From the NCBI GenBank assembly GCA_965276755.1, contig OZ255625.1, forward strand, positions 1,736,001 to 1,800,000: a stretch of 64,000 nt of DNA, read 5' to 3'. This DNA is from CAJCIS01 sp965276755. Its GTDB lineage: Bacteria; Pseudomonadota; Alphaproteobacteria; Acetobacterales; Acetobacteraceae. Each line of letters starts with the position of its first letter. The first letter of the stretch is position 1. Of the stretch, positions 1 to 11,438 are shown piece after piece. The notes beneath the pieces are model-generated. The model saw nothing but the letters and a program-made list of their open reading frames with translations, was not told where the DNA came from and searched no databases. The position numbers were made by a program, and so were the translations under genes.

Positions 1-777
1 CTTGTCTGCCAGCCATTCCTCGTTGATCTCGTCATTGACGCGCGGCAGTATGCGCAACACTTCGGGCCCGCGCGCATCGATACGAATGGGCGTGCCCAAC
101 GCGTCCATCACATCCACACTGTCGGTCTTCTGCAATTCCCAAGGCCGGGCGACGAAGGCATAAGGTTTGCTGGTCAGCGCGCCAACAGGACAGATATCAA
201 TCAGATTGCCGGAAAGCTCCGACGTCAGCGCTTTTTCCACATAGGTGCCGATTTCCATGTCCTCGCCGCGGGCTGTTGCCCCCAACTCCGACACGCCCGC
301 CACTTCGGTGGCAAAGCGAATGCAGCGCGTGCACTGGATGCAGCGCGTCATCACCGTCTTGACCAGCGGTCCCAAATACTTGTCTTTTACCGCGCGCTTG
401 TTCTCGGCGTAGCGGGAGTGATCCATGCCATAGGCGAAAGATTGGTCCTGCAGATCGCACTCGCCGCCCTGATCGCAAATAGGGCAATCCAGCGGATGGT
501 TAATCAGCAGGAATTCCATCACCCCGCGACGCGCCTGGCGCACCATGGGTGTATCGGTGCGCACCACCATGCCTTCGGCAATCGGGTAGGCGCAACTGGC
601 AATCGGCTTGGGCGCCTTTTCCAGTTCCACCAGGCACATGCGGCAATTGCCTGCAATGCTCAGGCGTTCGTGATAACAGAAGCGCGGGATTTCGGCACCC
701 GCCTGTTCGCACGCCTGCAACACCGTGCTGCCGGCCGCCACATCCAGCTCCTGGCCGTCAACCACCATCTTTACCAT
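1..777 (-). CDS. nuoG: NADH-quinone oxidoreductase subunit G (5' part)
   Basis: N-terminal part of the large iron-sulfur subunit of the complex I peripheral arm, which carries electrons from NADH toward quinone. The reverse-strand translation begins MVKMVVDGQELDV and shows a plant-type 2Fe-2S ferredoxin domain (Cys in CYHERLSIAGNCRMC near residues 35-50), a CDQGGECDLQDQ segment, the His-Cys3 cluster region, and CIHCTRCIRF and CPVGAL for 4Fe-4S clusters. The frame stays open to the left edge, so the molybdopterin-like C-terminal domain lies outside the window. The ATG is one base after the nuoF stop (TGA-C-ATG), which implies translational coupling. Confidence 0.97.
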   Translation of the reverse strand, partial: MVKMVVDGQELDVAAGSTVLQACEQAGAEIPRFCYHERLSIAGNCRMCLVELEKAPKPIASCAYPIAEGMVVRTDTPMVRQARRGVMEFLLINHPLDCPICDQGGECDLQDQSFAYGMDHSRYAENKRAVKDKYLGPLVKTVMTRCIQCTRCIRFATEVAGVSELGATARGEDMEIGTYVEKALTSELSGNLIDICPVGALTSKPYAFVARPWELQKTDSVDVMDALGTPIRIDARGPEVLRILPRVNDEINEEWLADK

Positions 778-778
778 G

Positions 779-2093
<1,315 letters not shown>

Positions 2094-2104
<11 letters not shown>

Positions 2105-2756
2105 CCGCGTCCCCGCCGACCAAAGTCATCGGCCCACCGACAGGTGCGGATGTCTGCCGCCCGGTCATCGACCCCGGCTGCGGCAGCGCCTCGCCCCGCT
2201 TGATGCGCCCGAGCAGATCCTCTGTGATCGCCGCGTCGACATCTTCGTAGAAATCGTCGTTGATTTGCAGGATCGGCGCATTCACGCAGGCACCCAGACA
2301 TTCCACTTCGGTCAGCGTGAACAATCCGTCGGCGCTGTTTTCGCCGAAGCGCGCAATCTCCGTCGCGCGCTTGCACGCCGCCACCACATCGTCTGATCCG
2401 CGCAACCAGCACGGCGTGGTCGTGCACACCTGCAAATGATACCGCCCGATCGGCCGCGTATTGAACATCAAATAGAACGTAGCGACCTCATAGACGCGGA
2501 TGGGCGGCATGCCCAGCCGCTTTGCCACCGCATTCATCGCCGGCGTGGACACCCAGGCACTGCCCGTCTGCCGCGCCATCTGCTGCTGCGCAATATAGAG
2601 CAGCGGCAATACCGCACTTGCCTGCTTGCCCGCCGGGTATTTTGCAATCGCGCGGACAATCTCGGCCTCGCTGTCCGCGTCGAATGCAAACGGCTCAGGA
2701 GCGGCCGCATGCGAGGAGCCGTCTCCGATATTCTCGGCCGAAAACTGTCCGCTCAT
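2094..2756 (-). CDS. nuoE: NADH-quinone oxidoreductase subunit E
   Basis: The thioredoxin-like 2Fe-2S subunit of complex I (24 kDa homologue). I chose the ATG at 2756 (MSGQFSAENIG) because it overlaps the nuoD stop as ATGA. A longer frame upstream is only antisense-free read-through inside nuoD. The protein is then 220 aa. Cluster ligands are visible as CTTPCWLRG and CLGACVNAP, with the four cysteines in the usual spacing. The N-terminal region contains the AVLPLLYIAQQQ helix common to the family. It sits between nuoD and nuoF in the standard order. Confidence 0.96.
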
Positions 2757-3982
2757 CGATCCACTTCGCCGAACACCAGATCGATTGACCCAATCACCGC
2801 CACGGCATCCGCCAGCATATGCCCACGGCTCATGACATCCAATGCCTGCAAATGCGAAAACCCTGTCGGCCTGATCTTGCACCTGTATGGCCGGTTGGTC
2901 CCATCAGCCACCAGATACACGCCAAACTCCCCTTTCGGACTCTCAACGGCGGTATATGTCGCCCCCGCCGGCACGTGAAAACCTTCGGTATAGAGCTTGA
3001 AGTGATGGATCAGCGCCTCCATCGAGCGCTTCATTTCCTCACGCTTGGGTGGCGTGAACTTCCGGTCTGCGATCTTCACAGGGCCCGGCTTCATCTGTTC
3101 CAAGCACTGACGGATGATCTTCACGCTTTCCCGCAATTCGATCATCCGCACCAGATAGCGGTCGTAGCAATCACCGTTCCGCGCCACAGGCACGTCGAAG
3201 GCCACGCGGTCATACATCGCGTAGGGTTGCGCGCGGCGCAAATCCCAAGGCACGCCGCTTGCGCGCAGATTAGGCCCGGTGAAACCCCAGGCCAGGGCCT
3301 GCTCGGCGCTCATCACCCCGATATCGACAGTACGCTGCTTCCAGATACGGTTCTCGGTCAGCAGGTTCCATAGATCGTCGATGAAGGACGGGAATCCCTC
3401 GCTCCACTCCCAGATGCGATCCGTAAGACCCGCCGGCAAATCGCGGCTCACCCCGCCATGCCGGTAGTAATTGGCATGCAATCGCGCACCGGACGCGGCC
3501 TCATAGAATTCCATCAGCTTTTCGCGCTCTTCATACCCCCACAACGGCGGCGTCAGCGCGCCAACATCCATGGCAAAGGACGTCAAATTGAGGAGATGAT
3601 TCAAGATCCGCGTGATCTCGTCAAATAGTGTGCGGATCCATTGCGCCCGCTCGGGTGCGGCAATGCCCAGCAGCCGCTCGGTTGCCAGCACAAAGGCATG
3701 CTCCATGCACATCGGCGAGACGTAATCCAGCCGATCGAAATAGGGCGTGTTCTGCGTGTAGGTCCGCGTCTCGATCAGCTTCTCGGTGCCACGGTGCAGC
3801 AGCCCGACATGCGGGTCCGCACGCTCGACGATTTCGCCATCCATCTCCAACACCAGGCGCAGCACGCCGTGCGCTGCGGGGTGCTGCGGCCCGAAATTGA
3901 TCGCGTGGCTGTCGATGACCACCTCGCGACGCGCTGCCGGTGCCGCCGCCTCGCCCAGTGCAGCATGATCGATCGCGTTCAT
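2753..3982 (-). CDS. nuoD: NADH-quinone oxidoreductase subunit D
   Basis: The 49 kDa-type subunit of complex I (409 aa), which forms part of the quinone-binding cavity with NuoB. Recognised by NFGPQHPAAHGVLRLV near residue 30, HVGLLHRGTEKLIE near residue 58, and the C-terminal LVFGEVDR that ends most NuoD proteins. The start overlaps the nuoC stop (ATGA) and its own stop overlaps nuoE in the same way. Confidence 0.98.
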   Translation of the reverse strand: MNAIDHAALGEAAAPAARREVVIDSHAINFGPQHPAAHGVLRLVLEMDGEIVERADPHVGLLHRGTEKLIETRTYTQNTPYFDRLDYVSPMCMEHAFVLATERLLGIAAPERAQWIRTLFDEITRILNHLLNLTSFAMDVGALTPPLWGYEEREKLMEFYEAASGARLHANYYRHGGVSRDLPAGLTDRIWEWSEGFPSFIDDLWNLLTENRIWKQRTVDIGVMSAEQALAWGFTGPNLRASGVPWDLRRAQPYAMYDRVAFDVPVARNGDCYDRYLVRMIELRESVKIIRQCLEQMKPGPVKIADRKFTPPKREEMKRSMEALIHHFKLYTEGFHVPAGATYTAVESPKGEFGVYLVADGTNRPYRCKIRPTGFSHLQALDVMSRGHMLADAVAVIGSIDLVFGEVDR

Positions 3983-4629
3983 GGCGCCACAGCGCGGTCG
4001 CCGGCGACCTGACGCGCCACATGGGCCTTTTCATCGCCAGGCAACGTCGTAATCCCCTCCCATGGCGAGAGGAAATCGAAGTTGCGGAAATCCTGTGTCA
4101 GTTTGACAGGTTCATAAACGACCTGCTTACGCTCATCGTCGTAACGCACTTCGACGTAGCCGGTCAGCGGGAAATCCTTGCGCAGCGGATGTCCCTCAAA
4201 CCCGTAATCGGTCAGAATGCGCCGATGATCCTCCAAGCCGGCAAACGTCACGCCGTAGAGATCCCAGCACTCACGCTCCCACCACGTCGCACATGGCCAT
4301 ACGTTGGAGACGCTCGGCACCGGTGTTGCCTCATCGGTCGTGACAATCACGCGCACGCGCTGGTTCAGCGACACGCTCAACAAATTGTAGACGACATCGA
4401 AGCGCTCGCCGCGTTCGGGCCAATCAACACCGCACAAATCGACAAGCTGTTCGCATAGTGTATGCAGATCGTCGCGCAGACGCGTCATCAGCGCGACCAG
4501 ACCGCCGCGTGACGCGTGCACAACCAGTTCGCCGCGCTCCAGCCCTGCGCTGGACACACCGGCAAACCCGGAGCCCAGATAGACGGCAAGCACCTCCAGG
4601 CGTTCATGCATGATCGCTGGCTCACCCAC
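3979..4629 (-). CDS. nuoC: NADH-quinone oxidoreductase subunit C
   Basis: The 30 kDa-type subunit of complex I (up to 216 aa). It has the family signature WPERGERFDVVYNLLS, the WWERECWDLYGVTF region followed by HRRILTDYGFEGHPLRKDFP, and a conserved tail with FRNFDFLSPWEG. Two starts are possible. The ATG at 4629 overlaps nuoB by 8 bases. The ATG at 4611 (MHERLEVLAVYLG) is 10 bases beyond the nuoB stop. The choice does not affect the domain. Part of the nuoA-G operon. Confidence 0.96.
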   Translation of the reverse strand: MGEPAIMHERLEVLAVYLGSGFAGVSSAGLERGELVVHASRGGLVALMTRLRDDLHTLCEQLVDLCGVDWPERGERFDVVYNLLSVSLNQRVRVIVTTDEATPVPSVSNVWPCATWWERECWDLYGVTFAGLEDHRRILTDYGFEGHPLRKDFPLTGYVEVRYDDERKQVVYEPVKLTQDFRNFDFLSPWEGITTLPGDEKAHVARQVAGDRAVAP

Positions 4630-5182
4630 GCAGAATAGTCCCCGTGCGCCTGATCTTTTTCTGCAATTGCATGATGCCGTAAACCAGCGCCTCCGCCGTC
4701 GGCGGGCAGCCCGGAACGTAGATATCCACCGGCACTACGCGGTCACACCCACGCACCACCGAATACGAATAATGGTAGTACCCGCCGCCATTGGCGCAAC
4801 TGCCCATGCTGATCACCCAGCGTGGCTCGGGCATCTGGTCGTACACCTTGCGCAAAGCAGGCGCCATCTTGTTGGTCAGCGTTCCGGCCACGATCATGAC
4901 ATCGCTCTGCCGCGGCGATCCGCGCGGAAATATGCCAAACCGGTCCAGATCGTAGCGCGGCATATAGGCGTGGATCATCTCCACCGCACAGCAGGCGAGC
5001 CCGAAGGTCATCGGCCACAAACTGCCCGTGCGGCCCCAATTGACCAACTTGTCGACGCTGGCCACGACAAAGCCGCGATCTGCGATTTCCCCGGTGATGC
5101 CGCGAACAACCGCATCCTGCGCCGGGCCAGGCGGCAGCGCCTCCCTGTTCCAGGCAATCTGGTCGGCGGTCAGATCGCTCAT
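4622..5182 (-). CDS. nuoB: NADH-quinone oxidoreductase subunit B
   Basis: The PSST-type subunit (186 aa) holding the terminal N2 4Fe-4S cluster that reduces quinone. Visible ligands and motifs are ACCAVEMIHA (adjacent cysteines), the MGSCANGGGYYHYSY segment and the PGCPPTAEAL loop. Length is normal. The gene begins 7 bases after the nuoA stop and overlaps the start of nuoC, typical of this operon. Confidence 0.98.
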   Translation of the reverse strand: MSDLTADQIAWNREALPPGPAQDAVVRGITGEIADRGFVVASVDKLVNWGRTGSLWPMTFGLACCAVEMIHAYMPRYDLDRFGIFPRGSPRQSDVMIVAGTLTNKMAPALRKVYDQMPEPRWVISMGSCANGGGYYHYSYSVVRGCDRVVPVDIYVPGCPPTAEALVYGIMQLQKKIRRTGTILRG

Positions 5183-5189
5183 GATCCGC

Positions 5190-5567
5190 TCACTCCCATT
5201 CCAATGCGCCCTTGCGCCATTCGTAGATGAAGCCGACGGTCAGCACTGCAAGGAAGAGAATCATCGCCCAAAAGCCGGCCATGCCGATACGCGAAAGGCT
5301 GACCGCCCAGGGAAACAGGAACGCCACCTCAAGATCGAAAATGATGAACAGAATTGCAACTAGGTAGTAGCGCACGTCAAAACGCCGGCGCGCATCATCG
5401 AAGGCTTCAAACCCGCATTCGTACGCGCTGACTTTTTCAGCGTAGGGCCGCTGCTTGGCCGCCAGCAATGATCCACCTACCATCGCGCCTGCAATCACCC
5501 CTGATATGGCGATGAATACCAGCACGGGAAAGTAATTGGCCAAGATCGGCTGCATGGCATGGTCCAA
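5190..5567 (-). CDS. nuoA: NADH-quinone oxidoreductase subunit A
   Basis: Small inner-membrane subunit of complex I with three predicted transmembrane helices (about residues 10-32, 70-90 and 97-118). The family motifs YECGFEAFDDARRRFDVRYY and FLFPWAV are present. First gene of the operon. A second ATG four codons in (5555, MQPILANYF) may be the real start; that gives 121 aa, the usual size. The promoter should lie between 5568 and the tRNA-Asp gene, where a long inverted repeat is found. Confidence 0.96.
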   Translation of the reverse strand: MDHAMQPILANYFPVLVFIAISGVIAGAMVGGSLLAAKQRPYAEKVSAYECGFEAFDDARRRFDVRYYLVAILFIIFDLEVAFLFPWAVSLSRIGMAGFWAMILFLAVLTVGFIYEWRKGALEWE

Positions 5568-5670
5568 CGGTCATGGGCCGCGCACGGCACCAACAAGGTC
5601 ATGCGGGAGGGCACGTCCCGCACCGCAACATCGGCCGGACCATAGCCCCGCCGGGGGGAGAAGGCCAGTT

Positions 5671-5754
5671 CCAGTTGTCAGCTTCAGCTTTCAGTCGTCA
5701 GATGAAGGCGCATGCAGTCAATCTGACGACTGAAAGCCGCACGCTGACAACTGG
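5671..5754. repeat. Long interrupted inverted repeat upstream of nuoA
   Basis: Two nested perfect stems. The outer arms 5671-5682 and 5743-5754 are complementary over 12 bases, and the inner arms 5688-5703 and 5721-5736 over 16 bases (CTTTCAGTCGTCAGAT), with short unpaired bulges and a 17-base loop. It lies between nuoA and tRNA-Asp, so it could be a terminator or processing signal for the tRNA-Val/tRNA-Asp transcript, a structure in the nuo leader, or a small inserted element. There is no T-tract, so a simple intrinsic terminator is unlikely. Confidence 0.85.
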
Positions 5755-5758
5755 CCGG

Positions 5759-5835
<77 letters not shown>

Positions 5836-5896
5836 ATTCCAGGCAGGCCGCGGTGTCTAAGAGAGAAGGTCCGCATGGTCAACCCGCACAGACCCT

Positions 5897-5972
5897 TGGT
5901 GGGCGGTGACGGTTTCGAACCGCCGACCCTCTCGGTGTAAACGAGACGCTCTACCGCTGAGCTAACCGCCCC
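5897..5972 (-). tRNA. tRNA-Val (TAC)
   Basis: The reverse strand gives a full cloverleaf of 76 bases. The acceptor arm begins GGGGCGG, the D arm is AGCTCAGCGGTAGAGC, the anticodon loop in CTCGTTTACACCGAG has anticodon TAC, and the T loop is GTTCGAAAC. CCA is encoded at 5897-5899. It lies 8 bases downstream of the hup stop codon, so it may be read from the hup promoter as well. Confidence 0.97.
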
Positions 5973-5980
5973 AACCAACC

Positions 5981-6397
5981 CTATTCCTCGTCGCCCTCGC
6001 TCGCCTTGTCCTCGGCGGGCACACCCGGTGCCGGCGCGGCCTTGCCGGACACCGCCTCGCGCAGCATTTTGCTCGGCCGGAAGCGCACTGAGGTCGCCTC
6101 GGCAATGTCGATCTCCGAGCCGGTCCTGGGATCACGCCCCTTGCCCGCCTTGCGCTTGCTCAGCACGAAGGCGCCAAAACCCACCAGCCTGATTTCGTGG
6201 GCTTCCTTCAGCTTCTCGGTAATTGTCTCCAGCACGGCATCCACCGCAGCGACAGCCTTGGCGCGCGGCAGGCCAGTCTTCTCCACGAGCGATCCGGCCA
6301 GTTCCTGGCGCTTGAATACACTCTGCTTGCCCTCCTTGCCTTCCTTGCGCTCTTTTCTCGCCCGTCTCTCGGCGCGCTTCTCGCCTTTTTCGGCCAT
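5981..6397 (-). CDS. HU-family DNA-binding protein with basic N-terminal tail
   Basis: Nucleoid-associated HU/IHF-type protein of 138 aa. The HU fold starts at about residue 28 (KRQELAGSLVEKTGLPRAKA) and contains VGFGAFVLSKRKAGKGRDPRTG and the DNA-binding beta-arm with VRFRPSKMLREAV. It differs from the usual 90 aa HU by a lysine/arginine-rich N-terminal extension of about 25 residues (KGEKRAERRARKERKEGKEG) and an acidic Pro/Ala tail ending EGDEE. I chose the ATG at 6397, which has AAGGA 9 bases upstream. An ATG at 6418 is also in frame. It lies downstream of lon on the same strand, a common alphaproteobacterial arrangement. Confidence 0.9.
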   Translation of the reverse strand: MAEKGEKRAERRARKERKEGKEGKQSVFKRQELAGSLVEKTGLPRAKAVAAVDAVLETITEKLKEAHEIRLVGFGAFVLSKRKAGKGRDPRTGSEIDIAEATSVRFRPSKMLREAVSGKAAPAPGVPAEDKASEGDEE

Positions 6398-6486
6398 GTC
6401 CTGACATCCTTGAACCATGAGTGCAGCCGGCGCGTGCGCCGGGCAGGCGGGCGGACACTAGGTGCGCAACAGCGCCAGTGCAAAGG

Positions 6487-6551
6487 AAAATGGCGGATTT
6501 CCGCCATTTTTCACGAAAGGAAAGGCTGGGGGGAACGAGCCGTTCCCCCAG
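6487..6551. terminator. Two hairpins between lon and hup
   Basis: A 10-base stem (6487-6496 with 6501-6510, AAAATGGCGG) with a 4-base loop and a flanking T/A tract, followed by a G/C hairpin at 6525-6551 (CTGGGGGGAACG with CGTTCCCCCAG). Reading with lon on the reverse strand, both follow its stop codon, so they probably end lon transcription and separate it from hup. Confidence 0.6.
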
Positions 6552-6577
6552 ACCCCCCGTCTTCTTTTTGGCGCGTG

Positions 6578-8998
<2,421 letters not shown>

Positions 8999-9106
8999 TG
9001 GGCGGGGACCTCCTAGAAAGGACGATCGAAGGCGCGATTCGCCCAAGCTTGGCACGAACCCACCTTCCGGTCAGGTAAAACATATCGGGGGCAGCTTAAG
9101 CAGAAC

Positions 9107-9270
9107 AAGGCCAGGGGCTCTGCCCCTGGACCCCGCTGGGGCCTGAGGCCCCAGACCCCCATTCTAAGGTTAGGGAGGGGCCAACACGCGTGTTGGCCCC
9201 CGCCATAACCTAAATAATAGGTTCTAAGGACTTGTCCTTAGCGGGGTCCAGGGGCAGAGCCCCTGGCCTT
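9107..9270. repeat. Composite G/C-rich palindromic repeat between clpX and lon
   Basis: The outer arms 9108-9137 and 9241-9270 are reverse complements (both read GGCCAGGGGCTCTGCCCC from the outside in). Inside are a CTGGGGCCTGAGGCCCCAG hairpin (9136-9154), a perfect palindrome GGGGCCAACACG/CGTGTTGGCCCC (9177-9200) and a CTAAGGACTTGTCCTTAG hairpin. Related copies occur at 13104-13230 and 59648-59835, with half copies elsewhere. It fills the clpX-lon spacer and probably acts as a terminator or mRNA stabiliser. Confidence 0.9.
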
Positions 9271-9271
9271 C

Positions 9272-10531
9272 CTACCCAGCGCCTTCGGCGCGTTCCTTGC
9301 TTGCGCTATAGGTAAACAGCGGCGCGCCCCGCCCTTCGGCAACCTCCCGGTTCACTACCACCTCATCGACATTATCCAACCCAGGCAGGTCGAACATCGT
9401 CGTCAGCAAGATGCTTTCCATGATGGACCGCAACCCGCGCGCCCCGGTGCGCCGCGCGATCGCCCGGGTCGCCACCGATTTCAGCGCGTCCTCGGTGAAG
9501 GTAAGCTTGACCCCCTCCATTTCGAACAGCCGCCCATATTGCTTGACCAGCGCGTTCTTCGGCTTGGTCAGAATCTCGATCAGCGCGCCCTCGTCCAGAT
9601 CCTCAAGCGTCGCCACCACCGGCAGCCGCCCGATGAACTCCGGGATCAAGCCGAACTTCAGCAAATCCTCGGGCTCGACGTCGCGCAGGATGGCCCCGGT
9701 GCGCCGCTCGTCGGGGTCGCGCACCTCGGCGCCGTAGCCGATGCCCGAGCCCTTGCCGCGCTGGCCGATGATCTTTTCCAGCCCGGCGAATGCCCCGCCG
9801 CAGATGAAGAGGATGTTCGTCGTATCGACCTGCAGGAATTCCTGCTGGGGATGCTTGCGCCCGCCCTGCGGCGGCACGGAAGCCACCGTGCCTTCCATGA
9901 TCTTTAGCAGCGCCTGCTGCACGCCCTCGCCGCTCACGTCCCTCGTGATGGACGGATTGTCGGATTTGCGGCTGATCTTGTCCACCTCGTCGATATAGAC
10001 GATGCCGCGCTGCGCCCGCTCCACGTTGTAGTCGGCGGCCTGCAACAGCTTGAGGATGATGTTCTCCACATCCTCGCCCACGTAGCCGGCCTCGGTCAGC
10101 GTGGTGGCGTCCGCCATGGTGAACGGCACGTCCAGGATGCGCGCCAGGGTTTGGGCCAGCAGCGTCTTGCCCGAACCCGTCGGGCCAACCAGCATGATAT
10201 TGGATTTGGCGATTTCGATATCGTTGTTCTTCTGCGCGTGCGCCAGCCGCTTGTAATGGTTGTGCACGGCGACAGAGAGCACACGCTTGGCGTGATCCTG
10301 CCCGATGACGTAATCATCGAGCACCCGGCAGATTTCTTTGGGCGTAGGCACGCCGTCCCGCGCCTTGACCAGGTGCGTCTTGTGCTCCTCACGGATGATA
10401 TCCATGCACAGCTCGACGCATTCATCGCAGATGAACACTGTTGGGCCCGCAATCAGCTTGCGCACCTCGTGCTGGGACTTGCCGCAGAACGAGCAGTACA
10501 AGGTGTTCTTGGAGTCGCCGGTCTTGCTCAT
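9272..10531 (-). CDS. clpX: ATP-dependent Clp protease ATP-binding subunit ClpX
   Basis: AAA+ unfoldase that feeds substrates to ClpP (419 aa, normal size). The N-terminal C4 zinc finger is visible (YCSFCGKSQ at residues 12-20 and FICDECVEL near residue 34), then Walker A GPTGSGKT, Walker B IVYIDEVDKI, and the ClpP-contacting IGF-type loop region near GKGSGIGYGAEV. Good ribosome binding site GGGAG before the ATG. It follows clpP by 114 bases on the same strand. Confidence 0.98.
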   Translation of the reverse strand: MSKTGDSKNTLYCSFCGKSQHEVRKLIAGPTVFICDECVELCMDIIREEHKTHLVKARDGVPTPKEICRVLDDYVIGQDHAKRVLSVAVHNHYKRLAHAQKNNDIEIAKSNIMLVGPTGSGKTLLAQTLARILDVPFTMADATTLTEAGYVGEDVENIILKLLQAADYNVERAQRGIVYIDEVDKISRKSDNPSITRDVSGEGVQQALLKIMEGTVASVPPQGGRKHPQQEFLQVDTTNILFICGGAFAGLEKIIGQRGKGSGIGYGAEVRDPDERRTGAILRDVEPEDLLKFGLIPEFIGRLPVVATLEDLDEGALIEILTKPKNALVKQYGRLFEMEGVKLTFTEDALKSVATRAIARRTGARGLRSIMESILLTTMFDLPGLDNVDEVVVNREVAEGRGAPLFTYSASKERAEGAG

Positions 10532-10645
10532 GCACTCTCCCGCCCCAGGCAGGGCCCCGAGGGGCGGCCAAGGACCATCACGATACTACGCCCCACATTT
10601 CTGAAACGACAAGGCCACCGCCGCGCCCGCGCCGGGGGCCGGCCT

Positions 10646-11284
10646 CTACTTCTCGTCAGTCATCGGCAGCGGCCGGCTCTCGACCACCTCATCGACGATG
10701 CCGAACACCCGCGCCTCCTCGGCCGACATGTAACTGTCTCGCTCCAGCTTGGCCTCGATCGCCGCGATGCTCTGCCCCGTGTGCTTATGGTAGATCTCGT
10801 TAAGCCGCGAACGCAGCGTCATGATTTCATGGGCCTGGATCACGATATCCGCCGCCTGGCCCTGCGCCCCGCCGCTCGGCTGGTGCACCATCACCCGGCT
10901 GTTCGGCAGCGCGAACCGCTTGCCCGGCGCGCCTGCCGAGAGCAGCAGGCTGCCCATGCTCGCCGCCTGGCCGATACACACTGTGGACACAGGGCTGCGG
11001 ATGAACTGCATCGTGTCATAGATCGCGAGCCCCGCGCTGACCACGCCGCCCGGGCTGTTGATGTAGAAGGCGATGTCCTTGGACGGGTTCTCGCTCTCCA
11101 GGAACAGCAACTGGGCGCAGATCAGCGCGCTCATGTGGTCGAACACGGGCCCGGTCAGAAAAATGATCCGCTCCTTGAGCAGGCGCGAATAGATATCATA
11201 GGCCCGTTCGCCCCTTGCGGTCTGTTCGACCACCATCGGCACCAGGGCCTGATTATAGACCTCGACCGGATCACGATCCCTCAT
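10646..11284 (-). CDS. clpP: ATP-dependent Clp protease proteolytic subunit
   Basis: Serine protease forming the barrel chamber that works with ClpX (212 aa). The catalytic serine is in GQAASMGSLLL and the catalytic histidine in VMVHQPSGG, and the FYINSPGG strand is conserved. I chose the ATG at 11284 (MRDRDPVEVYNQ) because AGGAG lies six bases upstream. An open frame extends further upstream but gives unrelated arginine-rich sequence. It lies between tig and clpX in the classical tig-clpP-clpX-lon order. Confidence 0.98.
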   Translation of the reverse strand: MRDRDPVEVYNQALVPMVVEQTARGERAYDIYSRLLKERIIFLTGPVFDHMSALICAQLLFLESENPSKDIAFYINSPGGVVSAGLAIYDTMQFIRSPVSTVCIGQAASMGSLLLSAGAPGKRFALPNSRVMVHQPSGGAQGQAADIVIQAHEIMTLRSRLNEIYHKHTGQSIAAIEAKLERDSYMSAEEARVFGIVDEVVESRPLPMTDEK

Positions 11285-11438
11285 GAACACTCCTAAATCA
11301 TCCCCGAAGGGTCGCGATGGATCGCCTGAACGCCTGACCCAGCCCTGCTGCCGCCAGCCGCGCCGGCCACCATGGCACCGGCCGCTTACACATAGGTGAG
11401 CACGCGCGGCATTAAAGCACGCTTGCGCCGCCGAGGCA

